Shown here in pieces: positions 41,687-49,568 of a stretch of DNA of 64,000 bases; position 1 is the first letter of the stretch, and each line of letters opens with the position of its first letter. The translations under genes and the position numbers were made by a program. The notes beneath the pieces were generated by a model. That model was not told the DNA's origin. It searched no databases and saw nothing but the letters and a program-made list of their open reading frames with translations. This DNA is from Kineococcus rhizosphaerae (lineage in GTDB: Bacteria > Actinomycetota > Actinomycetes > Actinomycetales > Kineococcaceae), in contig NZ_PVZF01000011.1 of assembly GCF_003002055.1 (NCBI RefSeq), positions 62,001 through 126,000 on the forward strand. Direction: 5' to 3'.

Positions 41687-43276
41687 TCAGCGGGGCAGGG
41701 TGAAACTGGCGACGAGGTCGTTCAGTTCCGTCGCGGTGCGCGAGACCTCACCGGCGGTGGTCGCGGTGTGCGTGGCCCCCGACGTGGTCTGCTCGGCCGA
41801 GGCGGCGATCCCGGAGATGTTCGCCGCGATCTCCTGCGACCCGGTGGACACCTCGGTGACGTTGCGGACCATCTCCGACGTCGTGGCCGACTGCTCCTCC
41901 ACCGCCGCGGCGATGGTGGCCTGCAGGCCGTCGATGCGGGCGATGACCTCGGTGATCTCGGTGATCGCCGCCGCCGCCGAGGCCGCGTCGGTCTGGGTCG
42001 CGTTGACGCGGCCCACGATCTCCTCGGTCGCGCGGGCGGTCTGCTGGGCCAGTTCCTTGACCTCGCCGGCCACGACGGCGAAGCCCTTGCCCATCTCCCC
42101 GGCCCGGGCGGCTTCGATGGTGGCGTTCAGGGCCAGCAGGTTGGTCTGCTCGGCGATGGAGGTGATGAGCTTGACGACCTCGCCGATCTCGCGGGAGGAG
42201 GCCGACAGGCGGTCCAGGGTCTCCCCGGCGGTGGAAGCGGCGGCCACGGCGGAGGCGGCGGTGGCCGAGGCGTCGGCGGTGGAGGTGGCGATCTCGCGGA
42301 TGGCTGAGCTCATCTGGTCCCCGGCGGCGGCCACGGTCCCGATGTTCGCCGAGATTTCCTCGGTGGCTGCGGAGACGACCTGGGCCTGGGTGGAGGCTTC
42401 CTCAGCACCGGAGGACAGTTGGGTGGCGACGGCGTTCAACTCCTCCGAGGAGGCGGCCAGGGTGGAGGCGTTGCCGGCGATGCGGCGCATGGTGGCCGTC
42501 AGGCGCTCCATGGTGGCGTCGACGGCGGCGGCGAGTTGCCCGACCTCGTCCTTGGACTGGATGCCGACGCGCTGGTCCAGGCGGCCTTCGGCCAGGCCGC
42601 GCACGACGGTCAGGGTGCGGGCCAGGGGGGCCGAGACGGAGCGGGACACGACCACGGCCACGACCGCGGCCACGACCAGGGCGAGAGCACCCAGCACGAT
42701 CAGGACGACGACGGTGGTGCGGTAGGCGCTGGCCCCGTGGTCGGAGGTGGCGACCGCGTTGGCGACCTCCGCGGCGCGGATGGTGTTGATGGTCGTGAGG
42801 GCCTTCTCGGCCAGGGGCGTCGTCTCGGCCTCCCGGACCCGGATGAAGCCGACGATGTCGTCCTTCTCGGCGAGCGTGAGCAGCTGCTGGCGCGAGGCGC
42901 GGAACTGGCTCAGCGTGCTCGCGAAGGTGTCGCGGTCCGCCTGCGTGGACACCGGGTACGTGGCCAGGTAGCGCGCCCACGCGGTGTCCAGCGCCTGGTC
43001 GTCGGCCGCCATCGCCGCCTCGGCGGCCTGCGTGGCGGCCGCGTCGTTGGTCAGCGCGGCGTTCGCGAGGTCCAGCCGGGAGGCCAGGAAGTCGGCCTTG
43101 ACCTCCCCGATGCTCTCGACCCCGGGCACGACGACGGAGGACATCGCCGACACCGTGGCCTGCGAGGTCCCGAGGCGGTTGACGCCCAGCAGGACGACCC
43201 CCGCGAGCAGGAGGCAGACGACGCCGAAACCGGCGAAGAGCTTGGAGGTGACGGTCAGGTCGCGCAGGGTCTTCAC
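41687..43276 (-). CDS. Methyl-accepting chemotaxis protein 2
   Basis: A 529-residue receptor, the same length as chemoreceptor 1. The plan is identical: TM1 ([20 protein letters not shown]), a four-helix sensor with a sequence different from receptor 1 ([16 protein letters not shown]), TM2, HAMP and a signalling coiled coil. From HAMP onward I count only about ten amino-acid differences from receptor 1. GTG 43276 is favoured because GAGG sits 8 bases before it, matching receptor 1; ATG 43288 is possible. The promoter is CTCAAG-N16-CCGAT. Confidence 0.93.
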   Translation of the reverse strand: MKTLRDLTVTSKLFAGFGVVCLLLAGVVLLGVNRLGTSQATVSAMSSVVVPGVESIGEVKADFLASRLDLANAALTNDAAATQAAEAAMAADDQALDTAWARYLATYPVSTQADRDTFASTLSQFRASRQQLLTLAEKDDIVGFIRVREAETTPLAEKALTTINTIRAAEVANAVATSDHGASAYRTTVVVLIVLGALALVVAAVVAVVVSRSVSAPLARTLTVVRGLAEGRLDQRVGIQSKDEVGQLAAAVDATMERLTATMRRIAGNASTLAASSEELNAVATQLSSGAEEASTQAQVVSAATEEISANIGTVAAAGDQMSSAIREIATSTADASATAASAVAAASTAGETLDRLSASSREIGEVVKLITSIAEQTNLLALNATIEAARAGEMGKGFAVVAGEVKELAQQTARATEEIVGRVNATQTDAASAAAAITEITEVIARIDGLQATIAAAVEEQSATTSEMVRNVTEVSTGSQEIAANISGIAASAEQTTSGATHTATTAGEVSRTATELNDLVASFTLPR

Positions 43277-43367
43277 GGGGGTCCTCATCAGAGCATCGGA
43301 ACGGACAGCCCGGGTGATGCGCGGGACGACCGCGCGACGCCACCACTTCTCGAGCTCGGTGGGGACC

Positions 43368-43394
43368 ATCGGCACGCCCGGTGCTTGCCTTGAG
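43368..43394 (-). promoter_or_regulatory. Sigma-28-like promoter of chemoreceptor 2
   Basis: On the minus strand CTCAAG (43394-43389) and CCGAT (43372-43368), preceded by G, are separated by 16 bases. The spacing equals that at the other two sites in the window. It lies about 90 bp upstream of GTG 43276. Confidence 0.6.
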
Positions 43395-43474
43395 CACCCG
43401 CACCACCCCGGTCCAACGAGCCGACGGACGCGCCGGGTGACACCCTCAGCGTTCCGAGACGACGAGGTGAGGCA

Positions 43475-44290
43475 GTGGTGACAGGCCGGCACGACGACCC
43501 GGACGCAGCGCTCGACGACGGCCGCGCGCAGGACTTCGTCGGCTCCCGGGACCTGACCCGCTGGCCCACCGCCGCCGGTCGCCGCCTGGCGGGCGCGACC
43601 CTCGCGGCCGGGCACCGGCTGGCCCCGCACCAGGTGCTCCTGCTCACCCTGCTGATCGGCCTCGGGCTGACGGCGGCGCTGGCCGCGACGACGGACGCCG
43701 TCTACGACAGCGTCGTCGAGGACGACGGGGTCGCGCGGCTGGACCACCCCGTCCTGGCCCTGGCGGTGCACCACCGCACCCCGCTGCTGGACACCTGGGT
43801 GACGGGTTTCACCCACGTCGGCGGGCCGGTGGGGGCGCCGGTCCTGGCGGTGGCGGCCGCGGTCGGCTTCTCCCTGGCCTGGCGCAGCCGGACCCCGGCG
43901 GTCCTGACGGTGGCGACGATGCTCGGCTCGCTCCTGCTCACCGTCGCCGGCAAGGACGCGGTGACGCGGGCACGCCCCCCGCACGTCGACGCGGTCCCGC
44001 CCTACGAGTGGGGTTTCTCCTTCCCCAGCGGGCACGCGCTGAACGCCGTGGCGCTGGCGGGGATCGTGGCCTACCTCCTGCTGCGGCGGCTGCGCCGGGC
44101 GTGGGCGCGGCGGCTGACCGTCGCGCTCGCCATCGTCTACGCCGCGGCGATGGGGCTGAGCCGGGTGTTCCTAGGGCACCACTGGCTCACCGACGTGCTC
44201 GTCGGCTGGGTGCTCGGCCTGGCGTGGCTCAGCGTCGTCATCACGTCGCACCGGCTGTTCCTCACGGTGCGCCGGGCCCGCGCGCGCTGA
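43475..44290 (+). CDS. PAP2-family membrane phosphatase
   Basis: A 271-residue integral membrane phosphatase. The three PAP2 motifs are intact: [18 protein letters not shown] and [17 protein letters not shown]. It dephosphorylates lipid phosphates such as undecaprenyl diphosphate or phosphatidate on the outer face. Six hydrophobic helices follow a hydrophilic N-terminus. It is divergent from chemoreceptor 2. Confidence 0.9.
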   Translation: MVTGRHDDPDAALDDGRAQDFVGSRDLTRWPTAAGRRLAGATLAAGHRLAPHQVLLLTLLIGLGLTAALAATTDAVYDSVVEDDGVARLDHPVLALAVHHRTPLLDTWVTGFTHVGGPVGAPVLAVAAAVGFSLAWRSRTPAVLTVATMLGSLLLTVAGKDAVTRARPPHVDAVPPYEWGFSFPSGHALNAVALAGIVAYLLLRRLRRAWARRLTVALAIVYAAAMGLSRVFLGHHWLTDVLVGWVLGLAWLSVVITSHRLFLTVRRARAR

Positions 44291-44496
44291 CTCCCGCGCG
44301 ACCCTGCTCCCACCTCGATCCCAGGACGACCGGTGGCGTCGCGGCAGGGGAACGGAGTCGGGTCGCGGGACGCCACGGGCGTGGTGCACGGCTCTGGAGC
44401 CGAGCAAGAACGCCGAAGCGCCACGCAGGGCATCCCCGTGCTGCAACAGTGAGGTTCCTTTGAACCCTTGGAGCCGATCGAGGCAGGACGGGACCC

Positions 44497-47172
44497 ATGA
44501 ATCGTTGGAAAGCGGTGATCGCTGCGGCGAGCGCAGCGGTAGCTCTGGTGGCGACCGGGGGGCACGCAGCTGCGGCTCCGACCGACCCGGCGGTGGGGCG
44601 GGAACGAGTGATCGTCCAGCTCAAGGCCCGCGCCGATGTCCAGTCGGTCGCCGACCAGCAAGGCCGTGGCGGGGGCAGGGTGCGGCACGTGTACGAGCAC
44701 GTGCTCGACGGCTTCGCGGCGGAACTCCCCGCCCAGGCGGTCGCAGCGCTGCGCAAGAACCCGAAGGTCGAGTCCGTGACTCCCGACGTGCAGACCCACG
44801 GTTCCACGACGCAGGTCGACCCGCCCTGGGGGCTGGACCGCATCGACCAGCGACCCACCGCACCGGACGGCGGGTACTCCTACGACACGACCGGTGCCGG
44901 GGTCACCGTGTACGTCGTGGACTCGGGCATCCGGTTCAGCCACACCGAGTTCGGTGGCCGGGCCAGCAGCGGGTACGACTTCGTCGACGGCGACTCCGAC
45001 GCCTCCGACTGCGCCGGACACGGGACGCACGTCGCAGGCACCATCGGCGGTCGCACCTACGGCGTCGCCAAGGACGTCCGGCTGGTGTCCCTGCGCGTCT
45101 TCGCCTGCACCAACGGCGGCTGGAGCAGCGACACCATCGCGGCCTTCGACTGGGCGGTCGCCCACAAGCAGGGGCCTTCCGTCATCAATTACAGCGGCAG
45201 TGGTGGGGCCGACGACCTCACCGACGAGGCAGCGGCCCGTGCGACGGCCGCGGGCATCCCCGTCGTCGTCGCCGCGGCGAACGACAACACTGACGCCTGC
45301 ACCAAGAGCCCCGCCAGAGCGCCCTCGGCGATCACGGTCGCGGCCTCCGACTCCAGCGACGTGCGCGCCTGGTTCTCCAACTACGGGCCCTGCGTCGACC
45401 TCTTCGCCCCGGGGGTCTCGGTGCTGTCGAGCACGATGGACTCCGACACCTCCAGCGGGTACATGAGCGGCACGTCGATGGCCACACCGCACGTGGCCGG
45501 GGCCGTCGCGCGCTACCTGCAGAGCAACCCCAGCGCGTCGGTGGCGCAGGTGACCGACGCCTTGAGGTCGTCGGCGACCACCGGCGTCGTCGTCGATCCC
45601 CAGTCGGCGAACAGCGGCCTGCTGCACGTCGCCCCTCCCGCCGCGACCGTTCCGGGCGCCGCGACGACGGTGAGCGCCGCCCAGGTCGGCACGACGCAGA
45701 CCGCGACGTTGTCGTGGGCGCCACCGGCGAGCGACGGCGGCTCGGCGATCACCGGCTACCGGGTCTCGCGCAACGGCACCGACACCAACGGCACCGGACC
45801 GTGGTCGACGACCGTGTCCGCCGCCACGCGCAGCTTCAGCTTCGGCGCCCTGGCCTACGGGTCCAGCTACACCTTCACCGTCGCCGCCCTCAACGCCGTC
45901 GGCACCGGAACCAGCACCTCAGCCGCACCGGTGACCATCACCCGACCCGCCACGACCGTTCCCGGGGCACCGACGACGGTGAGCGCCGCTCAGGCGGGCA
46001 CGACGCAGACCGCGACGTTGTCGTGGGCGCCACCGGCGAGCGACGGCGGTTCCGCCGTCACCGGCTACCAGGTCTCGCGCAACGGCACCGACACCAACGG
46101 CACCGGCCCCTGGTCCACGACCGTGTCCGCGACGGCACGGACGTTCTCCTTCGGTTCCCTCGCCTACGGCTCCAGCTACACCTTCACCGTCGCCGCCCTC
46201 AACGCCGTCGGCACCGGAACCAGCACCTCAGCCGCACCGGTGACCATCACCCGACCGGCCACGACCGTTCCCGGCGCACCGACGACGGTGAGTGCCGCCC
46301 AGGTGGGTACCTCCCAGAGCGCCACCCTGTCGTGGGCGCCCCCGGCGAGCGACGGAGGCTCGGCCATCACCGGCTACCGGGTCTCGCGCAACGGCACCGA
46401 CACCAACGGCACCGGACCGTGGTCGACGACCGTGTCCGCCGCCACGCGCAGCTTCACCTTCGGCGCCCTGGCCTACGGGTCCAGCTACACCTTCACCGTC
46501 GCCGCGATCAACGCCGTCGGCACCGGAACCAGCACCTCACCGGCCGCGGTGACCGTGAAGCGCGCCACCGTCCCGGACGCACCCACCGGCGTCAGCGCCG
46601 CGCGGGGCAACGCGTCGGCGAGCGTGAGCTGGACCGCACCGTCGTGGCCGGGAACCTCCGCCATCACCGGCTACCGGATCCGCCGCTACGCCGGCACCAG
46701 CACCACCGTGCAGGCCACCACCACCGTGGCGGCCAGTGCCCGCAGCTTCACCGCCACCGGGCTGACCAACGGGACGGGCTACAGCTTCGACGTCACCGCC
46801 GTCAACGCTTCGGGCCTCGGCGCGGTGTCCGCCCGCACCGCGGTGGTGACGCCGGCCACGGTGCCGGGAGCACCGGTCGTCGGGACGGCGACCTCGGGAG
46901 CCTCCGGGGGCAGCATCACCGCGACCGCGACCTGGAGCGCCCCCGCGAGCAGCGGCGGCAGCTCGATCACCGGTTACCGGGTCAGCGCGTTGCGGATGAG
47001 CTCCTCGGGAACGGTGCTGGGCACCACCGTCTCCTCGACGCAACCGGCCTCGGCCAGGTCGCTGTCGATGACCCTCCCCCAGACCGGCACCTACCGGTTC
47101 ACCGTCCAGGCCCTCAACGCCGTCGGGGCCGGCAGCCAGTCCGCCCGCTCCAACGCCGTCACCGGTCAGTAG
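44497..47172 (+). CDS. Secreted S8 subtilase with five FN3-like domains
   Basis: An 891-residue exported protease. Residues 1-28 are a signal peptide. An I9-type propeptide follows (ERVIVQLKARADVQSV ... VESVTPD). The catalytic domain has Asp142 (VVDSG), His175 (HGTHVAG) and Ser327 (GTSMATPH); the oxyanion Asn is in AAANDNTDAC, where the usual glycine before Asn is alanine. The C-terminal ~490 residues form five fibronectin type III-like domains, the first three nearly identical. It degrades extracellular protein. A GGACGGG stretch precedes ATG 44497, and a strong hairpin terminator follows the stop. Confidence 0.92.
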   Translation: MNRWKAVIAAASAAVALVATGGHAAAAPTDPAVGRERVIVQLKARADVQSVADQQGRGGGRVRHVYEHVLDGFAAELPAQAVAALRKNPKVESVTPDVQTHGSTTQVDPPWGLDRIDQRPTAPDGGYSYDTTGAGVTVYVVDSGIRFSHTEFGGRASSGYDFVDGDSDASDCAGHGTHVAGTIGGRTYGVAKDVRLVSLRVFACTNGGWSSDTIAAFDWAVAHKQGPSVINYSGSGGADDLTDEAAARATAAGIPVVVAAANDNTDACTKSPARAPSAITVAASDSSDVRAWFSNYGPCVDLFAPGVSVLSSTMDSDTSSGYMSGTSMATPHVAGAVARYLQSNPSASVAQVTDALRSSATTGVVVDPQSANSGLLHVAPPAATVPGAATTVSAAQVGTTQTATLSWAPPASDGGSAITGYRVSRNGTDTNGTGPWSTTVSAATRSFSFGALAYGSSYTFTVAALNAVGTGTSTSAAPVTITRPATTVPGAPTTVSAAQAGTTQTATLSWAPPASDGGSAVTGYQVSRNGTDTNGTGPWSTTVSATARTFSFGSLAYGSSYTFTVAALNAVGTGTSTSAAPVTITRPATTVPGAPTTVSAAQVGTSQSATLSWAPPASDGGSAITGYRVSRNGTDTNGTGPWSTTVSAATRSFTFGALAYGSSYTFTVAAINAVGTGTSTSPAAVTVKRATVPDAPTGVSAARGNASASVSWTAPSWPGTSAITGYRIRRYAGTSTTVQATTTVAASARSFTATGLTNGTGYSFDVTAVNASGLGAVSARTAVVTPATVPGAPVVGTATSGASGGSITATATWSAPASSGGSSITGYRVSALRMSSSGTVLGTTVSSTQPASARSLSMTLPQTGTYRFTVQALNAVGAGSQSARSNAVTGQ
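45643..46566 (+). repeat. Three tandem 309-bp FN3-coding units
   Basis: Units start at about 45643, 45952 and 46261 (period 309 bp, 103 codons). They share long identical stretches, such as the codons for RVSRNGTDTNGTGPWSTTVS and YGSSYTFTVAA. The high DNA identity shows recent duplication or ongoing homogenisation; the two distal FN3 domains are diverged. Confidence 0.88.
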
Positions 47173-47190
47173 ACGTCCACGAGACCGGAC

Positions 47191-47231
47191 CGTCCCCGGC
47201 AGCGGCCGTACCTCGGCCGTTGCCGGGGACG
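47191..47231. terminator. Bidirectional hairpin between protease and tetR
   Basis: Bases 47191-47208 pair with 47214-47231 with one mismatch in 18, around TACCT. It lies 18 bp after the protease stop and 38 bp before the convergent tetR stop, so it can end both transcripts. Confidence 0.75.
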
Positions 47232-47268
47232 GGCGTCGGCTGTCTCGTCGGTGCGGCCTCGGGAACCG

Positions 47269-47895
47269 TCACCGACGTCCTGCGACCGGGGACCTCACCC
47301 CGGCGGCGCCGAGGCAGGCGGCCGCGATCTGCTCCGCCAGGTCCGGCGCCCCGGCGGGGGGCCGGGGCAGGTTCGCGGCCATCTCGACCAGGTGCAGGCA
47401 GGTGGCCCCGACCACCTCGGGCGTCACCGGGTGCCCCGGCGGGACGACCTGGGCGGCCAGGTCGGTGTAGACGGCCCCGAGCTGGCGGCGGTGCTCGTGG
47501 AACGGCGCGAAGCGCGGGTGCTGCGTCTCGGGCGCCACGTACAGGGCGGCGATCCCCAGCGGTCCGGCGAGCACCGTCCCCACGTCGGCCACCACGAGTG
47601 CGTGCAGCGCGGCGACGGCGTCGGGGGCGGCCGCCCGGATGGCGTCGACGAGGTCGAGGGTCGGCCGGACGGAGGCCTCCAGGAGCTCGAGGAGGATCTC
47701 GTCCTTGCCCGCGAAGTGGTGGTAGAGCGAGGCCTGCCGCATCCCCACGCTCTCGGCGATCGCGCGGGTCGACGTCGCCGCGAAACCCGACTCGGCGAAC
47801 AGGGCCGCGGCGGCGTCGAGGATCTCCTGGCGCGGGGTGCGGCCGTCCTCACTGACCGCGCGGCTGCGCGGCCGGCCCACCCGTCCCGTGCTCAC
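47269..47895 (-). CDS. TetR family regulator of the guanidine/urea operon
   Basis: A 208-residue repressor. The HTH is near residues 20-65: ILDAAAALFAESGFAATSTRAIAESVGMRQASLYHHFAGKDEIL in outline, with YHHF typical of TetR. The C-terminal part is a helical ligand domain. The start, GTG 47895, overlaps the allophanate hydrolase stop by 4 bp, making it the last gene of the six-gene operon. The 22-bp palindrome at the operon's front is its most likely target, giving autoregulation; the inducer may be guanidine, a derivative or urea. Confidence 0.85.
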   Translation of the reverse strand: MSTGRVGRPRSRAVSEDGRTPRQEILDAAAALFAESGFAATSTRAIAESVGMRQASLYHHFAGKDEILLELLEASVRPTLDLVDAIRAAAPDAVAALHALVVADVGTVLAGPLGIAALYVAPETQHPRFAPFHEHRRQLGAVYTDLAAQVVPPGHPVTPEVVGATCLHLVEMAANLPRPPAGAPDLAEQIAAACLGAAGVRSPVAGRR

Positions 47896-49568
47896 CCCGC
47901 CGATGCTGCCACGACCTGCCCGGACTCCGACCGCCGGGCGGCGAGCCAGGAACCGGCCGCGGTGATCTCCTGCGCCCCGGCCAGCGCGGCGGGCTCGGCG
48001 AGGAACCCGCGGACGACGCGCCCGTCGGACAGCGTGACCGCCCCGATGGTCATGGGCTGCGGCAGCGCCGCGACGAAGGCGCCGAAACCGCGCGCCGGCA
48101 GCCGCCACACCTCCCCCTCGATCGCGGCGCCCCCGGCGTCGCGGACCATCCCGGGTTTCGGCGGGACGGTGTCGAGGGCGTGCAGGCGGTACTGCGGTGC
48201 GGTGACCGCCGGACCGACCAGGCTCGCGCCCGCGGCGACGAGTTCGTGGTTGAGCGGCTGGCCGGACAGGTGGGCGCCGACGACGAGCAGGTCGACGCCG
48301 TGGTCGGCGAAGCGGTCGGCGAGCACCGCCAGCGTCCGGTCGCTGAACGCCGGGCCGGTGAGCATGACCCCGAAGGGCAGGCCGTCGACCGTGCCGGCGG
48401 GCACGGCCAGGGAGGCCAGGTCGAGCAGGTTCGCGAAGTTCGTGAACCGGCCCAGCCGGGAGTTCGCGGCGACGGGTTCGGCGGCGACGTCGGCGAGGGT
48501 GGGGTGTCCCGTCGTCGTCGGGGTGAGCAGCGCGGCGGTGCCGTCGAGCAGTTCCCGGGCGAGCGCGGCGATCTCGTCGACGCGCTGCCGGTCGCGGAAC
48601 ACGTCGACCGCGCCGACCGCCTCCCCCGCCCGGACGATCGCGGCGACCGTCGGGTCGAGGTCGGTGCCGACGAGGTCGGCGTGGGCGGCGATGTGGTCGC
48701 CCACCGCGGCGGTCCGCTCGGCGACGAACGCGCCGCCGTAGAGCAGTCCCGCAGCCTCCAGGAGCGGGGCGATGTCGACCTCCACGACCTCGGCCCCGCT
48801 CGCACGGACCTGCTCGACGTAGCGGGCGAACGCCTCGGCCCACCCGTCCGCCATCCCCGTGAGGTGCTCGGGGGTGGGGATCGCGACGCGGGGGCGGGCC
48901 GGGGGCGCGGGCAGCGGCGCGTCGGTGCGGGCGAGGGGGTCGCGGCCGTCGGGCCCGACCATCGTCTCGGCGACCCGGCGCGCGGTGGCCAGGTCGCGGG
49001 CGAAGACGGTGACGCAGTCGAGGCTGCGGCACGCGGGCACGACCCCGGTGGCCGGGACGAGACCGCGCGTGGGTTTCACCCCGACCAGGCCGTGCAGCGC
49101 GGCGGGCACCCGGCCGGACCCGGCCGTGTCGGTGCCGAGGGCGACGTCGACGAACCCGAGGGCGACGGCGACGGCCGACCCCGAGCTCGACCCGCCGGAG
49201 ATCCGGTCCGGGGCGAACGCGTTGCGGACCGCGCCGTACGGGCTGCGCGTGCCCACCAGACCCGTCGCGAACTGGTCGAGGTTCGTCTTGCCCAGGACGA
49301 GGGCACCGGCGGCGCGCAACCGGGCCACCGCCGTGGAGTCCTCGGCGGGTTCGCGGGCGAAGGACGGGGCGGCCGCGGTGGTGGGCAGACCCGCGACGTC
49401 GATGTTGTCCTTGACCGCGACGAGGGTCCCCGCCAGGGGCAGCGCGGGGTCGATCGTCGCGGCCTCGGCCAGCACGTCGTCGAGCTCGCGCAGCGTGATC
49501 CACACCTCCGGCCGGTCGGCGTCGGCGATGCGGGCGTAGGCCTTCCGGACCTTCAGCTCGAGGTTCAC
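47892..49568 (-). CDS. atzF: Allophanate hydrolase (AtzF/DUR1-like amidase)
   Basis: A 558-residue amidase-signature enzyme that splits allophanate to ammonia and CO2. The Ser-cisSer-Lys triad is visible: Lys53 (VAVKDNID), a cis-Ser near 127 (ISGGSSSGS) and the nucleophile near Ser151 (TDTAGSGRVPA). The C-terminal ~110 residues match the extra AtzF domain (FGVMLTGPAFSDR, then PAPGFGAF-like LPARGFGAFVAAL). It is coupled to the carboxylase and to tetR by 4-bp overlaps, as the last enzymatic step of the pathway. GTG 49568 start. Confidence 0.93.
   Translation of the reverse strand: MNLELKVRKAYARIADADRPEVWITLRELDDVLAEAATIDPALPLAGTLVAVKDNIDVAGLPTTAAAPSFAREPAEDSTAVARLRAAGALVLGKTNLDQFATGLVGTRSPYGAVRNAFAPDRISGGSSSGSAVAVALGFVDVALGTDTAGSGRVPAALHGLVGVKPTRGLVPATGVVPACRSLDCVTVFARDLATARRVAETMVGPDGRDPLARTDAPLPAPPARPRVAIPTPEHLTGMADGWAEAFARYVEQVRASGAEVVEVDIAPLLEAAGLLYGGAFVAERTAAVGDHIAAHADLVGTDLDPTVAAIVRAGEAVGAVDVFRDRQRVDEIAALARELLDGTAALLTPTTTGHPTLADVAAEPVAANSRLGRFTNFANLLDLASLAVPAGTVDGLPFGVMLTGPAFSDRTLAVLADRFADHGVDLLVVGAHLSGQPLNHELVAAGASLVGPAVTAPQYRLHALDTVPPKPGMVRDAGGAAIEGEVWRLPARGFGAFVAALPQPMTIGAVTLSDGRVVRGFLAEPAALAGAQEITAAGSWLAARRSESGQVVAASAG

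Noticed and set aside
44462-44483. GCCGAT before the subtilase as a sigma-28-like -10 box
   Set aside because: The six bases 16 positions upstream read AGGTTC, not CTCAAG, so the second box is missing.
45643-46566. Tandem repeats as a possible CRISPR array
   Set aside because: The units are 309 bp, in frame and encode FN3 domains; there are no spacers.
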